In this document: one piece after another, positions 45,328 through 55,528 of the stretch
Layout: every line of letters starts with the position of its first letter
How positions within the stretch are numbered: position 1 is the stretch's first letter
Origin: Streptomyces sp. NBC_01233
GTDB lineage: Bacteria; Actinomycetota; Actinomycetes; Streptomycetales; Streptomycetaceae
Reading direction: 5' to 3'
DNA length: 64,000 nucleotides
Assembly (NCBI RefSeq): GCF_035989305.1
Contig: NZ_CP108514.1
Coordinates: 6,304,501 to 6,368,500 of the forward strand
The notes under the pieces: model-generated
The model's input: the letters and a program-made list of their open reading frames with translations, nothing else
What the model was told of the DNA's origin: nothing
Database searches by the model: none
Position numbers and translations under genes: made by a program

Positions 45328-45546
45328 TTGAAGCGCGATGTTCACCCCGAGTACGTCGAGACCCAGGTCAGCTGCACCTGTGGCGCGTCGTTCACCACCC
45401 GTAGCACCCTGACCGAGGGCTCCATCCGAGCCGAGGTCTGCTCCGAGTGCCACCCGTTCTACACGGGCAAGCAGAAGATCCTCGACACCGGTGGCCGCGT
45501 GGCCCGCTTCGAGGCGCGCTTCGGCAAGGGTGCGGCCAAGAAGTAG
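45328..45546 (+). CDS. rpmE: 50S ribosomal protein L31
   Basis: This 72-residue protein is the zinc-containing (C+) type of L31: [12 protein letters not shown] supplies one Cys pair and [13 protein letters not shown] the other. It binds the 50S subunit at the central protuberance bridge. Zinc starvation normally shifts expression to a Cys-free paralogue. TTG 45328 follows TAGGAGA. A strong terminator follows the gene. Confidence 0.95.
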   Translation: MKRDVHPEYVETQVSCTCGASFTTRSTLTEGSIRAEVCSECHPFYTGKQKILDTGGRVARFEARFGKGAAKK

Positions 45547-45555
45547 CGCGACCCA

Positions 45556-45608
45556 GGCGCCGGTCTCCGGCCGCCCCCTGTCCACTCGGGGGCGGCCGGA
45601 CCGGCGCC
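45556..45608 (+). terminator. Terminator after rpmE
   Basis: GGCGCCGGTCTCCGGCCGCC (from 45556) pairs with GGGGGCGGCCGGACCGGCGCC-type sequence at 45588-45608 with small internal mismatches, followed by TTTGT. It begins nine bases after the rpmE stop. Confidence 0.8.
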
Positions 45609-45663
45609 TTTGTCGTCGTCTCGCCAAGTCACCCCGTTCGTACTTTCACCACAGGAGCCCCCG

Positions 45664-46743
45664 ATGTTCGAGGCGGTCGAGGAATTGGTCGGCGAACACG
45701 CCGATCTTGAGAAGAAGCTCGCCGACCCTTCGGTCCACTCCGATCAGGCCAACGCGCGCAAGCTGAACAAGCGCTACGCGGAGCTGACCCCGATCATCGC
45801 GACCTTCCGTGCGTGGAAGCAGTCGGCCGAGGACATCGAGACGGCCAAGGAGTTCGCGGCCGACGACCCGGACTTCGCCGCCGAGGTCAAGGAGCTGACC
45901 CAGCAGCGCGAAGAGCTCACCGAGAAGCTCCGCCTGCTGCTGGTCCCGCGCGACCCCAGCGACGACAAGGACGTGCTCCTCGAGGTCAAGGCGGGCGCGG
46001 GCGGCGACGAGTCGGCGCTGTTCGCCGGCGACCTGCTGCGCATGTACCTGCGCTACGCCGAGCGGGTGGGCTGGAAGACCGAGATCATCGACGCCACCGA
46101 GTCCGAGCTCGGCGGCTACAAGGACGTCCAGGTCTCCGTCCGCACCAAGGGCGGCAACGGCGCCACCGAGCCCGGCCAGGGCGTGTGGGCCCGCCTGAAG
46201 TACGAAGGCGGCGTGCACCGCGTCCAGCGGGTTCCGGCCACCGAGTCCCAGGGCCGCATCCACACCTCCGCCGCCGGCGTGCTCGTCACCCCGGAGGCCG
46301 AGGAGGTCGAGGTCGAGATCAACATGAACGACCTCCGCATCGACGTGTACCGCTCGTCCGGCCCCGGCGGCCAGTCCGTCAACACCACCGACTCGGCCGT
46401 GCGCATCACGCACATCCCGACCGGTGTGGTCGCCTCCTGCCAGAACGAGAAGAGCCAGCTCCAGAACAAGGAGCAGGCCATGCGCATCCTGCGCTCGCGC
46501 CTGCTGGCCGCCGCCCAGGAGGCCGCCGAGCAGGAGGCCTCCGACGTGCGCCGCAGCCAGGTGCGCAGCGTGGACCGCTCCGAGAAGATCCGTACGTACA
46601 ACTACCCGGAAAACCGGATCTCGGACCACCGGACCGGTTTCAAGGCGTACAACTTGGACCAGGTGCTCGACGGTGACCTCGACCCGGTCATCCAGGCCTG
46701 CGTGGACACCGACTCCGCAGCCAAGCTCGCGGCCGCGCACTGA
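45664..46743 (+). CDS. prfA: Peptide chain release factor 1
   Basis: RF1 reads UAA and UAG and triggers peptide release. The 359-residue protein has the codon-recognition PAT tripeptide in [10 protein letters not shown] and the catalytic GGQ in [18 protein letters not shown]. Its glutamine is the site methylated by PrmC, whose gene follows 49 bases downstream. GAGCCCCCG-type sequence precedes ATG 45664. Length is as expected. Confidence 0.97.
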   Translation: MFEAVEELVGEHADLEKKLADPSVHSDQANARKLNKRYAELTPIIATFRAWKQSAEDIETAKEFAADDPDFAAEVKELTQQREELTEKLRLLLVPRDPSDDKDVLLEVKAGAGGDESALFAGDLLRMYLRYAERVGWKTEIIDATESELGGYKDVQVSVRTKGGNGATEPGQGVWARLKYEGGVHRVQRVPATESQGRIHTSAAGVLVTPEAEEVEVEINMNDLRIDVYRSSGPGGQSVNTTDSAVRITHIPTGVVASCQNEKSQLQNKEQAMRILRSRLLAAAQEAAEQEASDVRRSQVRSVDRSEKIRTYNYPENRISDHRTGFKAYNLDQVLDGDLDPVIQACVDTDSAAKLAAAH

Positions 46744-46792
46744 CCCTGATCCCTGCTCCACCCCCCGTTCGACAGCAGCCCGGAGGACCAGC

Positions 46793-47638
46793 GTGAACTT
46801 GCTGCTTGCCGAGGTGGCCCAGGCCACCCAGCGGCTGGCCGCCGCCGGCGTGCCCTCACCGCGTTTCGACGCGGAGGAGCTCGCGGCCTTCGTGCACGGC
46901 GTCAAACGGGGGGAACTGCACCACGTCAAGGACGCGGACTTCGACGCCCGCTACTGGGAGGCCGTCGCCCGCCGCGAGGCGCGCGAGCCGCTCCAGCACA
47001 TCACCGGCCGCGCCTTCTTCCGGTACCTGGAGCTCCAGGTCGGACCCGGGGTCTTCGTGCCCCGGCCCGAGACCGAGTCGGTCGTGGACTGGGCCATACA
47101 CGCCGTCCGGGCGATGGACGTGGTCGAGCCGATGATCGTGGACCTGTGCACCGGCTCCGGCGCCATCGCTCTGGCCATGGCGCAGGAGGTGCCGCGCTCG
47201 CGCGTGCACGCCGTCGAGCTGTCCGAGGACGCGCTGCGGTGGACCCGCAAGAACGCCGAGGGCTCCCGGGTCACCGTGCACCAGGGCGACGCCCTGAGCG
47301 CCCTGCCGGAGCTCGACGGCCAGGTCGACCTGGTCATCTCCAACCCGCCGTACATCCCGCTCACCGAGTGGGAGTACGTCGCGCCCGAGGCCCGCGACCA
47401 CGACCCGGAGATGGCGCTCTTCTCCGGCGAGGACGGCCTGGACACCATCCGCGGCATCGAGCGCACCGCCCACCGGCTGCTGCGGCCCGGCGGCATCGTC
47501 GTCATCGAGCACGCCGACACCCAGGGCGGCCAGGTCCCGTGGATCTTCGCCGAGGAACGGGGCTGGGCCGACGCGGCCGACCACCCGGACCTCAACAACC
47601 GCCCCCGCTTCGCGACCGCGCGCAAGGCACTGCCGTGA
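46793..47638 (+). CDS. prmC: Release factor glutamine methyltransferase
   Basis: PrmC N5-methylates the GGQ glutamine of release factors. The 281-residue protein has the N-terminal helical bundle, [18 protein letters not shown], motif [16 protein letters not shown] and the catalytic NPPY in [12 protein letters not shown] 46793 follows CGGAGGACC. It lies directly after its substrate gene prfA and before the threonylcarbamoyl-AMP synthase gene. Confidence 0.95.
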   Translation: MNLLLAEVAQATQRLAAAGVPSPRFDAEELAAFVHGVKRGELHHVKDADFDARYWEAVARREAREPLQHITGRAFFRYLELQVGPGVFVPRPETESVVDWAIHAVRAMDVVEPMIVDLCTGSGAIALAMAQEVPRSRVHAVELSEDALRWTRKNAEGSRVTVHQGDALSALPELDGQVDLVISNPPYIPLTEWEYVAPEARDHDPEMALFSGEDGLDTIRGIERTAHRLLRPGGIVVIEHADTQGGQVPWIFAEERGWADAADHPDLNNRPRFATARKALP

Positions 47639-47687
47639 CCGGCGCGACGATTCCCGCCACCCCCCTGCTGCACGAGGAGGCCCGCTG

Positions 47688-48335
47688 ATGGCCCGGCGAT
47701 ACGACTGCAACGACGCGACGGACCGTAAGACGGGTCTGCGTGAAGCCGCATCCGCCGTGCGCCGCGGCGAGCTCGTCGTGCTGCCCACCGACACCCTGTA
47801 CGGGATCGGCGCGGACGCCTTCAGCCCGGAGGCCGTCCACGACCTGCTCGCCGCCAAGGGCCGGGGCCGCGGCATGCCCACCCCGGTGCTCATCGGCTCC
47901 CCGAACACCCTGCACGGCCTCGTCACGGACTTCTCCGAGCAGGCGTGGGAGCTCGTCGACGCCTTCTGGCCGGGCGCGCTGACGCTGGTCGCCAAGCACC
48001 AGCCGTCCCTGGCGTGGGACCTGGGGGACACCGACGGCACGGTCGCCGTCCGCATGCCCCTGCACCCCGTCGCGATCGAGCTGCTGACCGAGGTCGGCCC
48101 GATGGCGGTGTCCTCGGCCAACCTGTCCGGGCACCCGGCGCCGGAGGACTGCGACGCGGCGCGCGAGATGCTCGGGGACTCCGTGTCCGTGTACCTGGAC
48201 GGCGGCCCGACGCCCGGCATCCAGCCGTCGTCGATCGTCGACGTCACCGGGAAGGTTCCCGTCCTGCTGCGGGAGGGTGCGCTCACCGCCGAGCAGCTGC
48301 GGGAGGTCGTACCCGACCTCGAGGTCGCCCCGTGA
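47688..48335 (+). CDS. L-threonylcarbamoyladenylate synthase (Sua5/YrdC/TsaC)
   Basis: This enzyme makes threonylcarbamoyl-AMP for the t6A modification of ANN-decoding tRNAs. The 215-residue protein has the KxR-type and loop motifs of the family: GELVVLPTDTLYGIGADAF, PTPVLIGSPN, DAFWPGALTLV and VAVRMPLHP. It is of short YrdC-like length, without the Sua5 C-terminal domain. Its stop overlaps the GTG of the next gene. Confidence 0.93.
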   Translation: MARRYDCNDATDRKTGLREAASAVRRGELVVLPTDTLYGIGADAFSPEAVHDLLAAKGRGRGMPTPVLIGSPNTLHGLVTDFSEQAWELVDAFWPGALTLVAKHQPSLAWDLGDTDGTVAVRMPLHPVAIELLTEVGPMAVSSANLSGHPAPEDCDAAREMLGDSVSVYLDGGPTPGIQPSSIVDVTGKVPVLLREGALTAEQLREVVPDLEVAP

Positions 48336-48961
48336 GCCCTGAGGGGCGTGGCATAGCTGGGGGAACTTTCCGCATACTCCACGTCAGCACCGGCAACGTG
48401 TGCCGCTCGCCGATCACCGAGCGGCTGACGCGGCACGCCCTGTCGCACCGGCTCGGCGGGATCGTGACCGGCGACCTCATCGTGGAGAGCGCGGGTACCT
48501 GGGGCCACGAGGGCGCCCCGATGGAGGCCAACGCGGCCGCCGTACTGGCGGACTTCGGAGCCGACGCCTCCGGCTTCACCGGGCGGGAACTGCTGGACGA
48601 GCACGTCATACGCGCCGACCTGGTCCTGACCGCCACGCGCGACCACCGGGCGCAGGTCATCTCGATGGGTCACTCGGCCGGCCTGCGGACCTTCACGCTG
48701 AAGGAATTCACCCGGCTGGTGCGGGCGATAGATCCGGCCACGCTGCCGCCGCTGGACGACGGCATGGCGGAGCGGGCACGGGCGCTGGTGCGGGCCGCCG
48801 CGGCGCTGCGGGGGTGGCTGCTGGCCCCTTCGCCGGACGCGGACGAGGTGTACGACCCGTACGGGGCGCCGATCACCTTCTTCCGCTCGATCGGCGACGA
48901 GATCAACCAGGCGCTGGACCCCGTGGTCACGGCCCTGACGGGCGTCACGGCCTCCCGCTGA
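48332..48961 (+). CDS. Low-molecular-weight protein-tyrosine-phosphatase-like protein lacking the nucleophilic Cys
   Basis: The 209-residue protein has the LMW-PTP/arsenate reductase fold. Its P-loop reads VSTGNVCRSP (residues 18-27), whereas the family needs C-x4-C-R-S with the first Cys as nucleophile. That position is Ser19 (AGC); Cys24 and Arg25 remain. The C-terminal DP motif region (VYDPYG) is present. It is therefore probably not a classical phosphatase; it may bind phosphate ligands or use a different chemistry. GTG 48332 overlaps the preceding stop, so it is coupled to the t6A gene. Confidence 0.8.
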   Translation: MSPEGRGIAGGTFRILHVSTGNVCRSPITERLTRHALSHRLGGIVTGDLIVESAGTWGHEGAPMEANAAAVLADFGADASGFTGRELLDEHVIRADLVLTATRDHRAQVISMGHSAGLRTFTLKEFTRLVRAIDPATLPPLDDGMAERARALVRAAAALRGWLLAPSPDADEVYDPYGAPITFFRSIGDEINQALDPVVTALTGVTASR

Positions 48962-49029
48962 CGCGCTGACCTGCGGGCCGGTCGCCGGTTCCCCGCCCGG
49001 GGCCGCGCGCCTCAACGCCGGCGGGGCTG

Positions 49030-49148
49030 AAAGACCGGGGCTCCGCCCCGGACCCCGCGCCTCAAACGCCGGCGGGGCTGGTTGTGCCGGCAGAGCTGCA
49101 AGACCGGTGCTCCGCCCCGGACCCCGCGCCTCAAACGCCGGCGGGGCC
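49030..49148. repeat. Streptomyces-type GC-rich intergenic repeats
   Basis: Two copies of a unit of about 50 bases lie at 49030-49080 and 49099-49148. Shared parts are GCTCCGCCCCGGACCCCGCG followed by CCTCAAACGCCGGCGGGG. Partial copies flank them (from about 49005, and GCCGGCGGGGCTGGA near 49155). This family of intergenic repeats is common in Streptomyces chromosomes. Its role is unknown. Confidence 0.75.
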
Positions 49149-49256
49149 CGATGCGCCGGCGGGGCTGGATCGGGCGGAGCCCCGGCGCCGCCGCAGGGCG
49201 CGGTGAGGGCCGCGGGCCTACAGTGGCTGGTACCCGGTACCACCTGGAGTCGCGCC

Positions 49257-50486
49257 ATGAGCGTCATCACCCAGTCCACGGACCTGCTGCGGCAGCAGGA
49301 TCCGCAGATGGCCGACGTGCTCGACGGGGAGCGCCGGCGCCAGGCCGGCAGCTTGCAGCTGATCGCCGCCGAGAACTTCACCTCCGCAGCCGTGCTCGGC
49401 GCGCTCGGGTCGCCGCTCGCCAACAAGTACGCCGAGGGGTACCCCGGCAACCGGTACCACGGCGGCTGTGAATACGCCGACCTGGCCGAGCAGATCGCCG
49501 TGGAGCGGGCCAAGGCGCTGTTCGGGGCCGAGCACGCCAACGTGCAGCCGCACTCCGGCTCCTCCGCCGTGCTGGCCGCGTACGCCGCCCTGCTGCGGCC
49601 CGGGGACACCGTGCTGGCGATGGGGCTCCTGTACGGGGGCCACCTCACCCACGGCTCGCCCGCCAACTTCTCCGGGCGCTGGTTCGACTTCGTCGGGTAC
49701 GGGGTCGACGCCGAGACGGGTCTCATCGACTACGAGCAGGTGCAGGACCTCGCCCGCGCACACCGGCCCAAGGCGATCGTGTGCGGGTCCATCTCCTACC
49801 CCCGCCACCCCGAGTACTCGGCCTTCCGGGAGATCGCCGACGAGGTCGGGGCCTACCTGATCGCCGACGCGGCCCATCCGATCGGCCTGGTGGCCGGCGG
49901 GGCCGCGCCCAGTCCGGTGCCCTACGCCGACGTCGTCTGCGCGACCACGCACAAGGTGCTGCGCGGGCCGCGCGGCGGGATGGTCCTGTGCGGCGCCGAG
50001 TTCGCCGAGCGCATCGACCGGGCGGTGTTCCCCTTCACCCAGGGCGGCGCCCAGATGCACACCATCGCCGCCAAGGCCGTGGCCTTCGGCGAGGCGGCCC
50101 GGCCGGCCTTCACCACGTACGCCCACCGGGTCGTCGCCAATGCCCGGGTGATCGCGGGCGCCCTCGAAGAGCACGGGTTCACGATCACCACCGGCGGCAC
50201 CGACACCCATCTGATCACCGCCGATCCGGCGCCGCTGGGCATGGACGGTCCGACCGCGCGCGGCCGGCTGGCCGCCGCCGGGATCGTGCTCGACACCTGC
50301 GCCCTCCCGTACGGGGACCAGCGGGGCGTCCGGCTGGGAACGGCCGCCGTGACCACCCAGGGGATGGGGGAGGCGGAGATGCACCGGATCGCGGCTCTGT
50401 TCGCGGCCGGGCTGCGCGGGGATGGCGCGAAGACACGTACGGAGGTCAATGAGCTGGCGCTGGAATTTCCCCCTTACGGGGAGTAA
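49257..50486 (+). CDS. glyA: Serine hydroxymethyltransferase
   Basis: GlyA interconverts serine and glycine with tetrahydrofolate. The 409-residue PLP enzyme has LQLIAAENFTS, YAEGYPGNRYHGG, NVQPHSGSSA and VVCATTHKVLRGPRGG with the Schiff-base Lys. The usual TTHKTLRGPRGG has Val for Thr here. ATG 49257 is used. Streptomyces often have a second glyA elsewhere; this copy sits between the phosphatase-like gene and a cell-wall transferase gene. Confidence 0.9.
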   Translation: MSVITQSTDLLRQQDPQMADVLDGERRRQAGSLQLIAAENFTSAAVLGALGSPLANKYAEGYPGNRYHGGCEYADLAEQIAVERAKALFGAEHANVQPHSGSSAVLAAYAALLRPGDTVLAMGLLYGGHLTHGSPANFSGRWFDFVGYGVDAETGLIDYEQVQDLARAHRPKAIVCGSISYPRHPEYSAFREIADEVGAYLIADAAHPIGLVAGGAAPSPVPYADVVCATTHKVLRGPRGGMVLCGAEFAERIDRAVFPFTQGGAQMHTIAAKAVAFGEAARPAFTTYAHRVVANARVIAGALEEHGFTITTGGTDTHLITADPAPLGMDGPTARGRLAAAGIVLDTCALPYGDQRGVRLGTAAVTTQGMGEAEMHRIAALFAAGLRGDGAKTRTEVNELALEFPPYGE

Positions 50487-50602
50487 GCGGGGCAAGAGGG
50501 ACGTAGTGCAACCGGGATACGGCCCCCTCGCGTCCTCGGGGGAGGGGACATCGCAGCTAATGTGTGGGGCTGAGATGGCCGGCGATACATCTGGGGCAGC
50601 CC

Positions 50603-51937
50603 GTGCGTGAATATCTGCTGACGCTTTGCGTCACGGTCGCGGTGACCTACCTGCTGACCGGGCCCGTGCGGAAGTTCGCGATCGCGGCCGGGGCCATGCC
50701 GGAGATCCGTGCCCGCGACGTGCACCGAGAGCCCACGCCACGGCTGGGCGGCATCGCCATGTTCGGCGGTCTGTGCGCGGGTCTGCTGGTCGCCGACCAC
50801 CTGCGGAACCTGAACGGCGTCTTCGAGCTGTCGAACGAGCCGCGCGCACTGCTCTCCGGTGCGGCGCTGATCTGGCTGGTCGGCGTGCTGGACGACAAGT
50901 TCGAGATCGACGCCCTGATCAAGCTCGGCGCGCAGATGATCTCCGCCGGCGTGATGGTCATGCAGGGCCTGACGATCCTGTGGATCCCGGTGCCCTTCTT
51001 CGGCACGGTCTCGCTCACCCAGTGGCAGGGCAACCTGCTCACCGTGGCCCTCGTGGTGGTCACCATCAACGCGGTGAACTTCGTCGACGGCCTCGACGGC
51101 CTGGCCGCGGGCATGGTCTGCATCGCCGCCGCGGCGTTCTTCCTCTACTCGTACCGGATCTGGTTCGGCTACGGCATCGAGGCGGCCGCGCCGGCCACCC
51201 TCTTCGCCGCGATCCTGATGGGCATGTGCCTCGGCTTCCTGCCGCACAACATGCATCCCGCGCGGATCTTCATGGGCGACTCCGGCTCGATGCTGATCGG
51301 CCTGGTGCTCGCCGCCGCCGCCATCTCCATCACCGGCCAGGTGGACCCCGACGCCCTGGCCCTGTACGCGCAGGGCGAGCGCAACGCGACCCACGCGATG
51401 CTCCCCGTCTTCATCCCGCTGATCCTGCCCCTGACGATCATCGCGATCCCGATGGCGGACCTGATCCTGGCCATCGTGCGGCGTACGTGGAAGGGCCAGT
51501 CGCCCTTCGCGGCCGACCGCGGGCACCTGCACCACCGCCTGCTGGAGCTCGGACATTCGCACAGCCGCGCGGTCCTGATCATGTACTTCTGGTCGGGGCT
51601 GATCGCCTTCGGCACGGTGGCCTATTCGGTGCATTCCGCCACGATGTGGATCGTGGCTGCCATCGCCGCGCTGAGCGCCGTGGGTCTGATCCTGCTGCTC
51701 CTGCCGCGCTTCACCCCGCGTACCCCGCGCTGGGCGGAGGGTCTGGTTCCGCCGCGCTACCGGCACGCCGCACGGGCGGCCGAGGCCGCCGCGGAAGCGG
51801 CCGCGCTGGATGCCTCGGGCGCGGAGCCGGAGCCCGTCAGGCCGATCGCGGCGGGCGTCTCCGGCGTCAACGGAGCGACCGCCGTGGGCCCCCGTTCGCG
51901 CTTCCCCGACCGACGTAAGGCTGAATCCACCCGCTGA
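50603..51937 (+). CDS. Undecaprenyl-phosphate GlcNAc-1-phosphate transferase-like (WecA/TagO, MraY family)
   Basis: This polytopic membrane enzyme transfers a phospho-HexNAc from UDP-sugar to undecaprenyl phosphate, the first step of wall-polymer synthesis. The 444-residue protein has about eleven hydrophobic helices. Family motifs are RLGGIAMFGG, VGVLDDKFEI (catalytic Asp pair), NAVNFVDGLDGLAAG, IFMGDSGSM and GHLHHRLLELGHS. GTG 50603 is chosen; a hydrophilic Ala/Pro-rich tail of about 75 residues ends it. Pairing with the LCP ligase nearby suggests wall teichoic acid or related polymer attachment. Confidence 0.88.
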   Translation: MREYLLTLCVTVAVTYLLTGPVRKFAIAAGAMPEIRARDVHREPTPRLGGIAMFGGLCAGLLVADHLRNLNGVFELSNEPRALLSGAALIWLVGVLDDKFEIDALIKLGAQMISAGVMVMQGLTILWIPVPFFGTVSLTQWQGNLLTVALVVVTINAVNFVDGLDGLAAGMVCIAAAAFFLYSYRIWFGYGIEAAAPATLFAAILMGMCLGFLPHNMHPARIFMGDSGSMLIGLVLAAAAISITGQVDPDALALYAQGERNATHAMLPVFIPLILPLTIIAIPMADLILAIVRRTWKGQSPFAADRGHLHHRLLELGHSHSRAVLIMYFWSGLIAFGTVAYSVHSATMWIVAAIAALSAVGLILLLLPRFTPRTPRWAEGLVPPRYRHAARAAEAAAEAAALDASGAEPEPVRPIAAGVSGVNGATAVGPRSRFPDRRKAESTR

Positions 51938-52211
51938 CAGCCGCATCGTATGTCGGACATGGCGCCTCTTTACCAGACAACCCGCACGCCTATCGTGCAC
52001 ACACGCGCAGGGTCACTCTCATGTGTGACAGTCAGCACACCCGGCAGGTAAAGCTCTCATCAAATAGTTTGTGATACCGTTCACTAAACCCGGCGACAGA
52101 GCCGAAGGACCGTAGTGCGACGGTCCCTTGGCCCGAGGTTCTCTCTCGGACCGGGCTTACGCTCGTCCCGTACGAGTCCAGTGCCCCCACCACCACGCGG
52201 AGCAAACCGCC

Positions 52212-52649
52212 ATGCGGTCAGATGACGTCCGACTCCTCCTGCAAGCCGCCGTACCCACGGCTGTCGCCGGCGCTCTCGCCGCCGTGATCAGCGCGTTGGT
52301 CGTCGGCGGCAAGGGCGCGGTCGGGGCCGTCGTCGCGACGCTGGTCGTGATTCTTTTCATGGGCATCGGATTCGTCGTTCTGCAGCGCACGGCGAGGTCA
52401 CTCCCGCATCTTTTCCAGGCCATGGGGCTCATGCTCTACACGGCCCAGATTCTGCTGCTTTTCGTCTTTGTCGCGGCGTTCAAGAACACCACCCTGTTCA
52501 ACCCCAAGGCGTTCGCGATCACGCTCGTCGCCACCACCCTGGTGTGGATCGGCGCGCAGACCCGTGCTCATATGAAGGCCAAGATTCTTTACGTCGAGCC
52601 GGACTCGGTGAAGGGCGACAAGCCCGAAAATCCGGGGCCGAAGTCGTGA
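52212..52649 (+). CDS. atpI: ATP synthase protein I
   Basis: AtpI is a small membrane protein that helps assemble the c-ring. The 145-residue protein has four hydrophobic segments (about residues 12-33, 37-57, 71-92 and 97-114) and a hydrophilic tail. It opens the atp operon. ATG 52212 is preceded by GCGGAGCAAACCGCC. The 274-base gap upstream probably contains the operon promoter. Confidence 0.85.
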   Translation: MRSDDVRLLLQAAVPTAVAGALAAVISALVVGGKGAVGAVVATLVVILFMGIGFVVLQRTARSLPHLFQAMGLMLYTAQILLLFVFVAAFKNTTLFNPKAFAITLVATTLVWIGAQTRAHMKAKILYVEPDSVKGDKPENPGPKS

Positions 52650-52875
52650 AGGGTAGGGCCGGGATAAGCGAGCGTTCGAGATCCTGCTATCGTCCGGTGC
52701 CAACTGCGGCACTGCGGGCGCGGGCATCTGAGCTGACGCCTGTCCCATCGCGAGGCTCGATGCCTGACTGCCGCCCCACCATCCGATACACCAGTCCAGT
52801 GCCGAACCGCGGCTGCGCGCCGCGCCGACACAACGAGGTTGCCGTACCTATGCGCCACGCTGAAGGAGCCCTGCG

Positions 52876-54004
<1,129 letters not shown>

Positions 54005-54044
54005 CGAACCCCACGACTAGTCCGAATCGACGAAAGGCACTGAT

Positions 54045-54587
54045 GTGAACCTCCTGGTTCTCGCGGCCGAGGAGCCGGGTAACCCGCTCGTCCCGCCGAT
54101 CCCCGAGCTCGTCATCGGTCTGCTCGCCTTCGTCATCGTCTTCGGTTTCCTCGCGAAGAAGCTCCTCCCGAACATCAACAAGGTTCTGGAAGAGCGCCGC
54201 GAGGCCATCGAGGGCGGTATCGAGAAGGCGGAATCCGCCCAGACCGAGGCCCAGAGCGTCCTGGAGCAGTACAAGGCCCAGCTCGCCGAAGCCCGGCACG
54301 AGGCCGCGCGCCTGCGCCAGGAAGCGCTGGAGCAGGGCACTGCGCTCAAGGAAGAACTGCGCGCAGAGGGCCAGCGGCAGCGTGAGGAGATCATCGCTGC
54401 CGGTCACGCCCAGATCGCGGCGGACCGCAAGGCCGCTTCCCAGGCGCTGCGTCAGGACGTGGGCAAGCTCGCCACCGACCTGGCCGGAAAGCTCGTCGGC
54501 GAGTCCCTTGAGGACCACGCCCGGCAGAGCCGCACCATCGACCGCTTCCTCAGCGAGCTTGAGGAGAAGGCCGAGGCGGCCCGATGA
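54045..54587 (+). CDS. atpF: ATP synthase Fo subunit b
   Basis: Subunit b is the peripheral stalk. The 180-residue protein has one N-terminal membrane helix (about residues 20-42) followed by a long charged coiled coil rich in Glu, Ala, Gln and Arg. GTG 54045 is used. Its stop overlaps the atpH start in ATGA. Confidence 0.95.
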   Translation: MNLLVLAAEEPGNPLVPPIPELVIGLLAFVIVFGFLAKKLLPNINKVLEERREAIEGGIEKAESAQTEAQSVLEQYKAQLAEARHEAARLRQEALEQGTALKEELRAEGQRQREEIIAAGHAQIAADRKAASQALRQDVGKLATDLAGKLVGESLEDHARQSRTIDRFLSELEEKAEAAR

Positions 54588-55399
54588 ACGGAGCGAGCCG
54601 CGAGGCGCTGGCCTCCGCGCGTGAGCGTCTCGACGCGCTGACGGACAACACGTCCGTCGACGCTGCGAAGCTCGCCGGTGAGCTGGCTGCCGTCACCGCG
54701 CTGCTCGACCGTGAGGTCTCGCTGCGTCGGGTCCTCACCGACCCGGCGCAGTCCGGCGAGGCCAAGGCCGAGCTGGCCGGACGGCTGCTCGGCGGCCAGG
54801 TCGGCGGGGAGACCCTCGACCTGGTGTCCGGCATGGTCCGGTCCCGCTGGTCGCAGTCCCGCGACCTGGTGGACTCGCTGGAGGAGCTGGCGGCCACCGC
54901 CGACCTCACGGCGGCCCAGCAGGGCGACGCGCTCGACAACGTCGAGGACGAGGTGTTCCGGTTCGGCCGGATCGTCTCCTCGAGCACCGAGCTGCGTTCC
55001 GCGCTGACCGACCGCGCGGCCACCGCCTCCGCCAAGAGCGAGCTGCTGCGCAGCCTGCTCGGCGGCAAGGTGAACGCCGTCACCGAGCGCCTGGTGATCC
55101 GTCTTGTCACGCACCCGCGTGGACGTAGCCTGGAAGCGGGACTCGAGTCCCTTTCCAAGCTCGCCGCCGAGCGCCGTGACCGCATGGTCGCCACCGTGAC
55201 CAGCGCGGTTCCGCTCAGCGACGTGCAGAAGACGCGTCTCGGCGCGGTGCTGGCCAAGCTGTACGGCCGCCAGATGCACCTGAACCTCGACGTGGACCCC
55301 GAGGTCCTCGGCGGGATCTCGGTGCGAGTCGGCGACGAGGTCATCGACGGCACCATCGCGGACCGCCTCGCAGAGGCGTCCCGCCGCATGGCCGGCTGA
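54584..55399 (+). CDS. atpH: ATP synthase F1 subunit delta
   Basis: Delta joins the peripheral stalk to the top of F1. At 271 residues this is the longer actinobacterial form. The C-terminal part RQMHLNLDVDPEVLGGISVRVGDEVIDGTI is the conserved OSCP signature. It overlaps atpF by four bases and is followed by atpA after a 129-base gap. Confidence 0.95.
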   Translation: MNGASREALASARERLDALTDNTSVDAAKLAGELAAVTALLDREVSLRRVLTDPAQSGEAKAELAGRLLGGQVGGETLDLVSGMVRSRWSQSRDLVDSLEELAATADLTAAQQGDALDNVEDEVFRFGRIVSSSTELRSALTDRAATASAKSELLRSLLGGKVNAVTERLVIRLVTHPRGRSLEAGLESLSKLAAERRDRMVATVTSAVPLSDVQKTRLGAVLAKLYGRQMHLNLDVDPEVLGGISVRVGDEVIDGTIADRLAEASRRMAG

Positions 55400-55528
55400 C
55401 CAGCCACCAATAGAACAAAGCATTCCTAGCGGCCCGGTTGGGCCGTGCAGAACTTGCAGAAGATTCCTGGGGGTCGCCCCCAGACCCCTAAGAAGCTTCA
55501 GGCCCAACAAGGAGAGCAGGGAACCCAG

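Noticed and set aside
46856..49726. Open frame of 956 codons on the minus strand across prmC, the t6A gene and glyA
   Set aside because: It runs through three conserved plus-strand genes and an intergenic repeat and shows no domain.
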